Shown here in pieces: positions 44,161 through 55,139 of a DNA stretch of 64,000 nt. Position 1 is the stretch's first letter, and each line of letters opens with the position of its first letter. Source of the DNA: Chrysophaeum taylorii. Lineage: Eukaryota > Sar > Pelagophyceae > Pelagomonadales > Pelagomonadaceae. The notes beneath the pieces are model-generated. The model searched no databases. It was given only the letters and a program-made list of their open reading frames with translations, and was not told the DNA's origin. The DNA is taken from NCBI GenBank assembly GCA_029834535.1, contig JAQMWT010000632.1, positions 1 through 64,000 on the forward strand, in the 5' to 3' direction. Position numbers and translations under genes: made by a program.

Positions 44161-46084
44161 CCCCCTCAGATATGGCTAGCGCAAGGTGCGACTGTAGAGC
44201 ATGTCTTGAGAAAGATGATGATGAAGAAAAAAGGAAAGGAAGGAGAATACAGTCTTGATGGTCAGAGGTCACATAAGAAGCATCAAGAGTATAGCAGGGT
44301 GTCTTAGGGCTTGGACTTGGAGCTGAGAGTCGACTTGACGCTTTTGGAGCATTACGAAACGCAGGTACGGCAGGCGTTAAAGCTATCTGAGGTGGTGGAC
44401 GTTACTGGTTCGAGCATCGTATCGTGTTCGTCAGCGTCTGCTGCTGTCAGGTGGTGAACATAATAGCAAATGGTGTGGTACCATACGAAACGTGAGTGCA
44501 AGTAAAGCATTCCAGGGATGGCACTAGTGAGTCAAGTTTTAGGGTGTCCGGTTGGTTTTCCAAAGTTGGACTCAGCGAACGGATCGAGAGGATAAGAAGG
44601 TCTTCCGATTCACATGCGAAGGGAATGCTTTGAATACACGAGCAATTATCACGCGCGATGGTGATCGTCCGGGAGGAATGGTTGGCGGCATATTGGTCGA
44701 GCGTTGGCGTTAAGCGAGACAGCGGCTCGTGATCTTGAACAGTGTTACAAGCAGCACGTGTTAGCGGCTGTAGGAGGAAGAGCCGGTTTTCCAGGGAGGA
44801 ATTGGCGACGGCAGCCGTAGATCTGTGCGCAGAGATAGTTTCTCAGCGCTGAGGGTGTTGACCTTGCGAATATATAGCGAAGGGACCTGGAGTTGTTCGA
44901 CTTGACGCAATGCATCGACATCATCAGGCGAGGCAGAAGGAGCAGGGTGTGTCGATGGCGAAGACACCAGAGTAGATTCGGATGAGGGAAGTGAGTAGTT
45001 AAATGACGTTTCGGTCAACATGGCTGGCGCAAATAGGGGGTATTTCGTGTTTAGGGCGCAGAAAGTCTTGACGTTCGGCCGGAGTATAGGTGGGGCCGAA
45101 CATTACATCCAAGGTGACGGCTTTGTATCGTGAGGATGATACGTAGTCGTCAAGGTGTTGTACCCACGATTGGATAACAGTATGAATGCATGGTGGTATT
45201 TGGTGGGCTTGAACATAGCCAGGTTTACAGGCGTTCGCTCGAGCGTTAGAGAAAGATGCCAGGTGCATCTGAGTAACCGAAGATCCAGGCCAATGGTAAT
45301 TGAGTGGTTCTGCATCGACTGATAAGACTAAATGAGCAAGTGACGAATGTTGCGTTAGACTGCTAGTCAAGAAGTGGCGGCTCCTTGGCAAATGATACGT
45401 GCGTATGATGGTTGCGCATATGACCAGCTGAGCACCATCACAGGAGGGTTGGAAGGAAGTAGCATACGTGCACATACGTTAGGTTGTATGGGCGCCTGAT
45501 CAGTGTTGTGACAAGCACAACAAATTTAGTGGTAGATGGTGGAGATGGGGATGCGACCATTCTTCTTGTGGTCATCTGTGTTGAGGTGACTCAGCACTTC
45601 AGTGGGGAGTTCACTAGGTGCGTGACTTCGATTATATATGCGGGAAGCAAAGGCGTGATGCCCAAATCGTTGGCGCAATGCAGGATGACAGGATGAAATT
45701 CACGTTTGGGCCTCTGTAAGCCAATAGAAGCGATAACAGGAGCAGCACCAAAATAAGTAATGGGAGCGCATGGATATGAATGTCGTTAGTTCCACAAACA
45801 GTAAAGTCAGCATATTCATATATCGAGTTGAGTGCCGTAGGATCGCTCGCTTAGCAGAAGAGAGAAAGGGCGTGTAGGAGTGCGGAAGCAAGAAGAGAGA
45901 TCGTTCAATCAGGGCAAAATCCATGTTGAGGCCATCCTGGAGTGTTGGGATTGTAGTATAACAGGTTCAGCTGGTGTCGGTGAGACAGCAGCCTGGGAGG
46001 TAGGCGGGTGACGTGGTTATGGAAGATAGGGCCAGGGCTAGTTTGCTAGTTTAACGACGTTGCGGTCACTAGGGTTAGGCATCT

Positions 46085-49000
46085 TCAGTCCTGTAAAGGA
46101 TTGTCGTCAGAGGCAGGATGCATACCGAGTAGAGAGCGAAAGGTGGAGAACTCAGCAGCAAGTGGCTTTGTAAAAGTCATTGTCATCAAGTCAACAGGGT
46201 CCGCGGTGTTCTCACCATTAGCATTGTTGACGTAGAAGGTGGGGTTGACGACAAAGGAGAGTTCCAACAACAGCCTGCGTAGCCAAACAGCATCAGCACA
46301 AATACTGAGGGCAATCAACTCAGCTTCGTGAGTTGAGCAGGAGACAGTCGGTTGAAGTTTGCTTTTCCAACCAGGCGGTTGAAAAGATAGAAGACAAACC
46401 CGGTGGTAGATTTCTTTCTTCCTGTGCTAAGGAACGGGCATTGTCAGCGTCAACCATGCAACTAAGGGTCAAACATCGTAATGATCATCCTGTGGTTGGT
46501 AGTCGACCACAGTGGATAGATCAATTCGATTAGCGGGAAGTGCGAAGGTGAGCTTCAATGGCATTACCTTTAGGGTGAAACCAGAGGCGAAGTGAGCGGT
46601 TTTCCGGCTTCTTGAGGTAGCAGCAAAGTGAAGCATTTGGACGTGAATATGTGTGGTGCATAGCGCCACGCGAACATGCCCAAGGCTTGCGAGAAGTCAG
46701 GTCTGCAGGCAACTTGCATGAACACCAGCTTGCCAAGGAGGGTGGCAAAGTGCGATTGATGTACAACTCTGTTTCAGTGCTGGGAGTGCCATCTTTATAC
46801 TTGAAGGACGATGACATAGGATATTTAAGCGGGGTCAGTTGCTGCAAGACAGGGTGATCAGCAGGACATCCAGCAGCTTGCACATCCAGAAAAATGGAGC
46901 CGTCAGATGTGCGACACACACGCATGCCTAGGAGGGTATGGACAGGTTCAAACTGCTCTACAGCATACCGTTTGCGGAGGGCATCCTGTAATTCAGTACG
47001 AAGTGGGTCGTCATTGGACACAATAACAATGTCGTCTACAGACAGACTGCATACGACGAACTTAGCATGTGCGGATACTCGAGCATATAGGCAAGAGTCC
47101 GAATGCAGGCGTTTGTAGCCAAGGCTACGGAAGAAACCGTCTATCTCTTTGTTCCAAAGGGATGGTGTTTGCCGAAGTTCATAAAGTGACTTCAGCAGTT
47201 TCGGTAGACGTCGGCCCTTGTACTTAGCGTCATCGGGGTCGATAAGCCTGATGCCGTCTGGTAACTGAACATATACATTGGCATCGATGTCAGACTGAAC
47301 GAAGGCGTTCGGGACGTCTGCATGGTAGACAGGCATTTGCTTGTATGCTGCGATAGCTAGTAGTACCCGGATTGCGGTCATGGTGGCCATGGGGCTGAAG
47401 GTACCAAAGAAATCGGCGCCAAGAGATGCTAGGAAGCCACGTAGGACGAGGCGAGCCTTGTGCTTAACGTATTTGCCTGCAGAGTCTGTTTTAATCTTCA
47501 GCACCATCTTGCTGTCAATAGGACGAGAGACACCGTCGGGTAAGGAAAGTTTGAAGCAGCCAAAGCGTAGAATGTCGTTGAGTTCCTTGGCGATGGCCTT
47601 GAGGTAGGCGTGCCTGTTTTCAGGCGACAAACCGTGGAGGCACTTAAGTTTATATTCGTCAATGGAAACGTCCGCTTCTTGGACCTTACATTCGTCAGGA
47701 CCAACAATGGCTGGTGAATTATAGTTTAGCGACGTTGCGGTCGAGGCAGTGTGCGCAACTTCGGGATAAGCGGAAACAGCGTCAGTAGGAGTAGTAGGGG
47801 CAGATTTCAGTTGGATATGGATAGTAGGGTCGGTATGTAAGACCTGGGTGATAAACTCTGTAGAGACCAGTAGGTATTCCTCCAAGTCAGCCAGAGATGC
47901 AGATGTAGCGCCAAACTCGGATGAGTTGTGATCAATAAAGCTGGTCGGTGCCAGGTACGTAAGTGCATATTGTAAGGAAGAAGTGCCGAAGGCAGCAGCG
48001 TGTTCAGTGAACGCAGATAAAAGGGGCTGAGGAATAGGGCACGTAGGTGAACCATCAGCAGTTAAAAAGGTTACAGCTGGGATGCGGGATGCGCACTTGG
48101 CGTGGGCGATGGGTAGCGGGCAAGTAAGTCAGTGCGCAACGGGAGAAGAAGACGAGCTAACAACGCATGTTCCCCCTCTGAGCAGATAGCAGACCAGAGG
48201 ATACCACCACGGAGATGAAGGGCGGAGAGGGCGGGAGACTTGAACGTAAGAAAGTGGTGGCGAAGATCCCAGCGGAAATCGGCGAGCTTGCCACCAGCGG
48301 CTTTGTAAGCACCAATAGTAGACGCTTGTAACCGGGCTCGGATAGTTTTCATAGAAGTAAGTGGCCTCGCGAGTGTTAGGCTGTTTGGAACCTGGGACAA
48401 GAATGAGGTCATCTTGTGCAAAAAGGTCTTTGTAAGAAGGAAGCAAGGGCGGCGGTGACATAGAGCCAGATTCGTCGGCGAGAGCGTCAGAAGAGGGAGA
48501 AGAGGCCGGAGTAGGGGACGAAGGAGGAGCTGAAGGAGGCGGGGAGTGCCCCCTCTGAGGATGAGGAGTCCTTGTCCCCCTCTGAATAACATGGTCTTGG
48601 ATAGTGGTGTGGGGTGTGAGCGAGAAAGGCGCGGAAGGAGCGTGAGGCGGGGGAGCTAGTTCAGGATCAGGAGTAGGATGCTGCAACATGTAGAGGAATT
48701 GCAGCTTGGACGAAATACGAATTTGTCCGTTTTCAGGGTTGAGGACGACGTCAGCGAGATGGTCGACGCGTGGGGAGACGAGCGGGTTTTGCGCGTTGGC
48801 GCAACAGAGATACAGATATTTGCAGCGGCACGGTTCCCACTTGTGGTGTTCATGGGGCTCCAATAGGAGGTAACATTCAGCGCCAAAAATCTTGAGCATA
48901 TCGTGTTGGGGAGTGCTGAGTTGGTTGTAGAGTAGCTGTTGCGGACTCAGAATAGCATGATGAATGCGCTCGAGCGTGGCGTTCGGGAGAAGGTTATAGC

Positions 49001-49556
49001 TTTGAACGGTGTGTATCACCGCCCATGGGAACATGATCGCGGGTTCCACGATCTTGGCGCCACGATAGTGAGCACTAAGGAGAGAACGAAGGCGAGTTGA
49101 GGAGGCGGAGGCGATGAAGCCGATGGCAGACTCAACTTCAAGGTTAAAGTGGTGCATGTACGGCGGGAAGGCGATGAGTTGAATGCCCTTATCGACGAGG
49201 TACGGGGAGGTAATGTGCTGGCTAAAGTAGGGCTTGAATGCATCGGAGTAGAGGGTGCGCATGTGCACGTTGAGTTGTGTACGACAGAAGTCATACACAA
49301 AATCCAGAGCTTGAGTGAACTCCGTGGCGTTGGTGGTGCGTGTAAAGTATACCAAGAGAAATTTCGAAATGAGTTCCTTGAAGACAGTGATATGTGTGAA
49401 GCCTCCCCATTCGGATGGGATGGTCACAAAGCCGCCGTCGCACGCCCAGACTTCACCGGCTTTGTGGGTTTGCTCAAAGGAAGGTTTGGTCGCATTGAAA
49501 TGCTTGTGCGGGTGGCGCTTGTTGTGTGCGATGCAGTCGGTGCATAAGTCGCGATA
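46085..49556 (-). pseudogene. pol: pol region of copia element A3
   Basis: Integrase core (TIPSEWGGFTHIT from 49427, YSDAFKPYFSQH, EVESAIG), the Pro/Ser-rich linker, RVT_2 reverse transcriptase (47885-46750; YHADVPNAFVQ, SVDDIVIVS) and a partial RNase H (46330-46085; FTKPLAAEFSTF). Apart from the last ~600 bp it is nearly colinear with A1. It begins at 49556 within the zinc segment ahead of the integrase. Fossil. Confidence 0.85.
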
Positions 49557-49700
49557 CGGGACACATCACTCGTTCCGCGTCTCGCGGGCTCACAGGTACC
49601 AGTGATGTGTCCCGAACGGTGTATAGTAACGAGTGATATGACCCATATTAGAAAAACGGTACAAGTGATGTGAGAAAGAAGGAACAGTTGATGGAACGTA
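49557..49700. repeat. left terminal motif cluster of the MULE
   Basis: Copies are GGGACACATCACTCG (inverted), CCAGTGATGTGTCCCG, CGAGTGATATGACCC, CAAGTGATGTGAGA and a weak ACAGTTGATGG, all within ~130 bp. The same motif recurs at the right end. Such subterminal repeats usually bind the transposase. Confidence 0.75.
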
Positions 49701-49874
49701 GTTCAAATCAGACTTACGCCGGCAGTTTCGTATCAGTGCACCGTTGCCAGCGGTCCTGCAGACGGGGGTGAGTGAGAGACGCGCGCTTTCTGCAGGTGCC
49801 GGTCCCGCCGGATCTTGGACGGTCGGTAGACTCTCGCGAGGATGTCGGCGTCTCGGGAGAGCGTCGATAGCCTA

Positions 49875-52800
49875 ATGGACATCTCGGACTCATTCCGAGA
49901 ATACGCCGAAGTTTTCGCGACTCAAATTGAAAGCCCAGCTTTCGACGACGACGGAGGATGGAGGGCCCGAGGATGCGCTGCGGGGCGGGGGCGCTGAAGG
50001 AGTCTCAGCGACGGAGCGCAAGGCGGTGCGTCGAAAGGCCAGGACCGAGCCCATCAAAGCCGAGAACGCCCGCCACGAGGGCTCGAACCAGCCGATGCCG
50101 CGAAAACTGGCGCAAATCCCGCACGACGAGAAACTCGAAGTCGGCAATGTGTACCCGAGTCGGACCCACGCAGAACTTCGAGCGACTGAACTGGCTGCGA
50201 GGGACAGCAAGGTCTTGCTCGCGAATTGCCCACTTGTTCAAAGGCTCGCCTCGGGCATTAACATGAAGCCGACGAAGAACGGAAGTAGGTTTGCGCTGCG
50301 CTGTGGTGGGTGCGATAGTTTTTTCGTTATCATGACGCGCACGGACTGCGAGAGTTGGGTTCTCCTGTATGCCCAGGATCATGATATCAATTGCTCAAAT
50401 CAACGGTCGATGACTGTCTCGTCACGCCAGCCGCGGAATGGCGGGCCTTCGAACGACCATCGAAAGCAGCACGCCTACACCGCGCAGCAGCTGCTTCCAG
50501 TTGTTCTATCCGCCATGCTTCACGACCTCCAAAAGAAGAAGCAAGAACGCAAAGCAACGCGGAGCGGGTTGGTTTCCATTTTACAATAGTTTGTTCATTG
50601 GAAAGTTGACATCGAATTCGCGCACCGGCTGCTGAAACACACGCGGGCTGTGATATACGGGAAGCCAGAGGATGATGTTAAGGCCATAACTCATATCGAG
50701 CAAGCATGTGCTGCTGCTGGCATCCATCTCAAATTTAGCTGCGTCAACGCAGCGAAGGCGAAGTCCATGCATCTCGAGGCCGAGAAGCTCAAATTCGGGA
50801 GGGAACAGGAGCGCCGGATGAAAGGGAAGCTGATCAAGGAGAAGGCCGAGTTTGATCCTGCGACTGTTCCTCTCCAAATGTATGACGATCTGGGCGAGGA
50901 CATACGATTCGTCATCGGCTACTCGGTATGCTTCCAATTCGCATACGAGCTCCTTCCGGATTGCTCGAACGTGAGCTTCGGTGATTTCACCCACACCAAG
51001 GCGGGTTGCTTGGGCGGGATTGTCAAGCTGGATCCGAGCCACCGGGTCGTGCCCGTGGCCTTCGTGGGCTTTGCTGGGATGAACGAAAGCATGCAAACAT
51101 GGAATGCCCTTACCAAAACGGCGAAGAAGTATCATAGCGACGCGTACAACAACGACGCCGGAACACTGGTTGTGGACGAATCTCCCTCCGCTCTCGCATC
51201 GATTCGCGCGAATCTCGACCAAACGAATCCCTTTGGATGCCCGAGGCATCGCTGTATCACAGTGTCGAATAGTGCCCCCAAGGGGAACGCGGACCAGTAC
51301 AACGCCGCCACCAGCGCGCGAACTCCGGAACAGCTCCAAATAGCCAAGAAGAACACGTCGCCAAAGCTGCGCGCATTGGTTTCCAAAGTCTCCGACGCCG
51401 AACAATTCCCGGCTGCAAATCCTCGCGTGATGGAGCAGCACACGACGAATCCGATCGAGGCCCAGTGGACCGCCCATGGGTTTTGCCGAGGCATGAACGT
51501 GATAACGCAGGCAGTCAAGCTTGTCACCGACCACGTCGATGCGCACAACTAGGCCGTAGTGGAGGCTCAGAAGCATGTTGGCGAGCTGTCGCCGTAGGCA
51601 CAAAAAGATCTGGAACACCTCTCGGCCGAGGCCCGCACGAAAGGCAACTCTGTCGTTGTGACGATCATACAAGAATCACACGGGCGCGTTTCGATATGCG
51701 GCGGAACGATGAGGTCGTTTAGTGTGGACGTCTCTGAACGCCAGTGCGGACACTGCTGGAATAATCCGTGCTGGCACTTGGTGCTAGCCGCCCAAAGGTG
51801 CGGACTCCAGATACAGAGAGTTTACGGTGATGATGATTCTGGCAAACGCTGGCGTGGCGTCTATGCTGGACGAAAGCTTGCCGAGCAGCCTGACTTCGCT
51901 GGCGCTTTAGAGAGTGCCCAGTTCCACCCGTGTAATCAGTTTCGGGCGATTCCGCTTACCAAGCCGAAACCTGGCCGCCCTAAGGGTGATAAACGGTTTT
52001 TGAGCTCTCGCGAGAAGGCCCAAATCTTGTGCAGGCAATCCCGGGACGAACGGGGGGGCAGGTCGAGAATGGACGGTCGTCCCCCGTTTCAATGCGTCAT
52101 TCCAGAATCCATGAATACTGGTCCGTCAGACGTGCTTGTCTTCGAATCGCTCGGCTCCCATACAGCGACACAACTCGATGCCGTTTTCCTTCCTGATCAC
52201 GTACATGATCTGCGGCGACGCCTCTAGGCAGCGCAATTCGTAGCCATGTCTAACGGAGGCTGCGGCTGGGCCTGCCTCGCCAAGTTGCACTCGCTTTGGA
52301 CAGGCCAACAATGCGACCGCGAGGATCTACGGGCGGAGCTGGGTGCAAGCGCCAGTCGGCATCAACAGCAGCTTCTCGCGCTCGAAACGGACCTCGCTGG
52401 CCACACCACTCAGAAACAGCGGCGCGAGCACGTCAATGAAATCAACAGGTTCGCCGATCTTCCCAAGAAAGCACACCCTCGAGATAGTAGCATGGAGCGC
52501 CACTTTTGGCTCGATGCGAGAGCCATATCACTCTTCGCATGCCACACGGGTCGTAATGTCTGGGTGGTGAACATCGAACTTTCACGCTTTGCCACGTGCT
52601 ATCATGCTGCAAACAGGCCACCAGGGAACAGTAGCGCCGCGATCAGTGACATGGCCTTCAACCCCCCCAACCCGAACAATGCGGTCAAGCGTACAGGCGT
52701 CGTGCTCATCCTGCAAAAAAAGCACTACAATCTCTTTTTCTGGCCTTTGGCTGACGAGCACGACGACGACGAAGATGACGACGGCGACGAATATGACAAC

Positions 52801-53789
52801 GTCGACGTGTTCACTGACGACGAAGAAGGCGATCGCGACGCTCCTCGAGATGGCCCGCCTTCTGACACCCCGGCCACTGCTGGAGACGAACCGTGGCTGG
52901 CTGCCCCACCCGCTGCTGGAGACCAACTGTGGCCACCTGTCGAGGACGAGGTGCTCGTGGCCGAGGTGAAGGCTGCGAAAGCACAAGCCGCCATTTTGAA
53001 GGAACGCAATCGAAGCTTCCGAGACGAAGAGATGTCTGATGAGGAAGCAGCGCCGAATTTGCAGCAACCCGCGCGTCACAGCAACCCGCCGCGGGTGTCT
53101 GTGAGCCGATCTCGAAAGGCACTCGAGCTGCGACTGCCATGGCGATTGCTCGGGACTTTCCGGCTCGTCCATTCGCTCATGTGCAGGAAACCACCCAGTC
53201 GCGCTTAGAACCAGGCCAAGAGTGCGCAGTTGCTGGGTGCTTCGTGACCCTGATCGCCGACTGCAGTTGCGATGGAGGACGGTGCCTCATGAATCCTGAG
53301 CCTTGCGAGGGCATCCGCCCTCCCGGCGTAGGTTGGCACCTATTCGCCTCCCGGGCGGGCCGGTTGGCACCCGGAACGTTCGCAGTGGGACGGGGTATGG
53401 CCGGGGGGCGAAGGCGGAAGGTTATCGACGAGTTGGTTGTCAGTCACATCGCGGTCTCCTCGTCGCATGGCGACAAGCTTGATGGTCACTCTCCGCCGAC
53501 CGACCTTTCGGCGCTCCTCGTCTACAGGCCCGTGATTCCGGACTGGCGCCTGTCGGTCCGGCCTGGCTCCCATGCTCGGGAAGGGTCTGAAGTTAGTTAG
53601 TTAGTTAGTTCGTTCGTGGGACTGCCATCGCAGCACATGTGTTCACGCTGCCAGCGGTTTATTCACCTACAGTGCGCTGCACGCGCTCAGGGAGTTGATG
53701 AAGGCGACCAGCAAAACAACTGCTGGGAACCCAAGTGCGAGCCAATTCGCAAGCCACAGCGCGAGGCGAAGCGCCGCCGTGGCAAATAG
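49875..53789 (+). pseudogene. MULE transposase with SWIM finger, OTU-like protease and PHD-like finger
   Basis: One reading frame (phase of 49927) runs to ~53130. A zinc-binding N-terminal domain (LRCGGC then HDINC, 50296-50397) is followed by a MuDR-type DDE core (SFGDFTHTKAGCLGG 50974-51018, TLVVDESPSALASI 51163-51204, TTNPIEAQW 51445-51471). Then come a SWIM-type finger (CGHCWNNPCWH, 51745-51777) and an AT-hook-like KPKPGRPKG (51964-51990). The OTU-like domain has catalytic Cys in NGGCGWACLAK (52252-52284) and His in KKHYNLFF (52717-52740). An acidic tract lies at 52752-52860. TAG codons interrupt the frame at 50587, 51550, 51595 and 52225. A phase shift near 53100-53140 leads to a PHD-like finger (ECAVAGC, split by a SINE, then CSRCQRFIHLQC and CWEPKC), ending TAG at 53787. 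An upstream ATG at 49875 (MDISDSFREYAEVFATQ) in another phase may be the original start. Confidence 0.8.
53247..53612 (+). mobile_element. SINE-like repeat C, copy 3, inside the MULE zinc finger
   Basis: A full-length copy from CCCTGATCGCC (53248) to GTTAGTTAGTTAGTTCG. It is flanked by TTCGTG at 53241-53246 and 53613-53618, a 6-bp target duplication. Taking out the repeat and one TTCGTG joins ECAVAGCFV to GLPSQHMCSRC in the same frame, so it landed in an existing coding sequence. Confidence 0.88.
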
Positions 53790-54020
53790 CTCTTCAGAAC
53801 CATGCTGCACCCGCCCGTGTCCTGCCGAGGGCAAGGCGCTGTTCATGGTAGTTTCCACTCATACAAGCTGCGACGTGCCATTCTTGCGCATGCAGCCCTC
53901 TTTCTTGCTCATGCGACATGCGACGATCTTTCTTATTCTTGCGCATGCGACTTTCTTGCGCACGCCCACCCCATCGCTGTCCGTTGAGAAGACATCTCTC
54001 CCCTACAACCCTTCTTCTTC
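53790..54020 (+). other. MULE 3' flank, no gene recognised
   Basis: Downstream of the transposase stop. It contains several CTTGCGCATGCGAC-like direct repeats (53882-53960), one open frame and a CT-rich end. I see no gene. Confidence 0.4.
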
Positions 54021-54250
54021 TAACTAACTAACTAACTTCAGACCTCTAACGAGCATGGGAGCCAGGCCGGATCGACAGGAGCCAGTCCGGAATCACGGGC
54101 CCGTAGACGAGGAGCGCCGAAAGGTCGGTCGGCGGAGAGTGACCATCAAGCTTGTTGCCATGCGACGAGGGGACCGCGATGTGACTGACAACCAACTCGT
54201 CGATAACCTTCCGTCTTCGCCCCCCGGCCATACCCCGTCCCACTGCGAAC
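54021..54250 (-). mobile_element. SINE-like repeat C, copy 4 (5'-truncated)
   Basis: A minus-strand copy with its tail (TAACTAACTAAC) at the left. It stops at CCCACTGCGAAC, so about 120 bp of the head are missing. 5' truncation is what target-primed reverse transcription produces. Confidence 0.85.
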
Positions 54251-54364
54251 CCTGCTTCTTCCCTTGTCAATAACCCCTGGATTGACCTTCAAGCACCCAC
54301 AAGCACCCCCCGCCTCTTTGCAGCCGACCTTTAAAAACCCCTCGAGCACACCTCCTAGCAGTCG

Positions 54365-54575
54365 ACCTATGGATCTTGCTCACGCTCATCTTCATAGATT
54401 AGAGCGCCCCGAAGGCACGAAGTTTTACATGTTATAGTCAGGTGCAGTTCTACGTGTCGTCTGTCGTGTGCCTAAGCTAGGGGAACTAACCAGTTCCCTG
54501 AATTCCAACCTACCAGATTCACACGTCGAGGCGGGATAGTTATTCCGTTCTCTTCCCACTGCAATTCAGAATCCT
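54365..54575 (+). repeat. diverged LTR remnant of an A-related copia family
   Basis: It aligns with the middle and end of the A LTR: CTCACGCTCATCTTCATAGA, GAGCGCCCCGAAGG, AGTTCTACGTGTCGTCTGTC, then a CCTGAATTCC/CCCGAATT block and GAGGCGGGATAG, ending CCTCTGGA. It is much more diverged than any A copy. No primer site or gag follows, so it is a solo or partial LTR. The left end is not resolved. Confidence 0.55.
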
Positions 54576-54579
54576 CTGG

Positions 54580-55110
54580 AGCATGTGGCAATCCTAAAAC
54601 CCGCATGTCTGCCATCACCTGCCTCAGTACACTTGCGTACTCCCATTCACTCGCATGCATTCCCTTTGCTTGCCTCCGGCGAGGCCCCAATTAGCCATTC
54701 AGCCGAAGAAGGGCCTTCACGCGGAAGTTCACCGACGAAAAGCGCCGGGGGTGACCAGCAGTGCCCCGAAGCACTGCCCCGGCCCCAACTTAGAGTATAT
54801 GAAAGATGGGGTAGGAACCTACCTTTCTGGTTCAGGCGATGGACCGAGCAGAGTCCCGGCGAGGGCCGCGGGGCACCGGGGCAGGCCGAGGCTCCGCGTC
54901 TATTGTCACGGCGCAGCGCAATTGCCCCAAAGAGCAGTCGAGCCTCGCCATGTGCCACAAAATGAAGTACACATCTGCCGGCACGAGCAACTCACCAGGC
55001 CCGGCGACCGTTCGCAACATCCATTGCGTTGGTAACACAGGCGCGCACCGCCGCGGCCCGTCGGCGGGCATCAAGATACAAGAAGTATTCGAAACAGCTC
55101 GTGACGTGAC
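54580..55110. other. GC-rich stretch, no gene recognised
   Basis: Open frames of 93-138 codons occur in several phases on both strands (for example 54839-55255 plus). None contains a recognisable domain and they overlap each other, so I treat them as composition effects. Confidence 0.4.
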
Positions 55111-55139
55111 CATTACGCATGAAAAATCCTGGTCAACCT

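Larger units (their letters stand above)
43865..49556 (-). mobile_element. Ty1/copia element A3, integrase to 3' LTR
   Basis: A minus-strand family A element. It has a 3' LTR (44160-43865), third ORF region (46020-44161), RNase H and RT (47885-46085) and integrase (49556-48100). The 5' part (LTR, gag, start of pol) is missing where MULE terminal sequence begins at 49557. From about 46.7 kb upward it is very close to A1; below that it has many small deletions. The third ORF lacks the SINE-like insertion found in A1. It is a fossil with numerous interruptions in its left half and few in its right half. Confidence 0.88.

Noticed and set aside
52582-53172. 196-codon minus-strand frame opposite the OTU-like domain
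   Set aside because: It is a shadow of the plus frame, which has catalytic motifs and an acidic tract; the minus frame has only low-complexity valine and phenylalanine runs.
53590-53612. GTTA/TTAG runs as a telomere-like repeat
   Set aside because: They occur only as short 3' tails of the LINE and SINE-like copies, never as long arrays.
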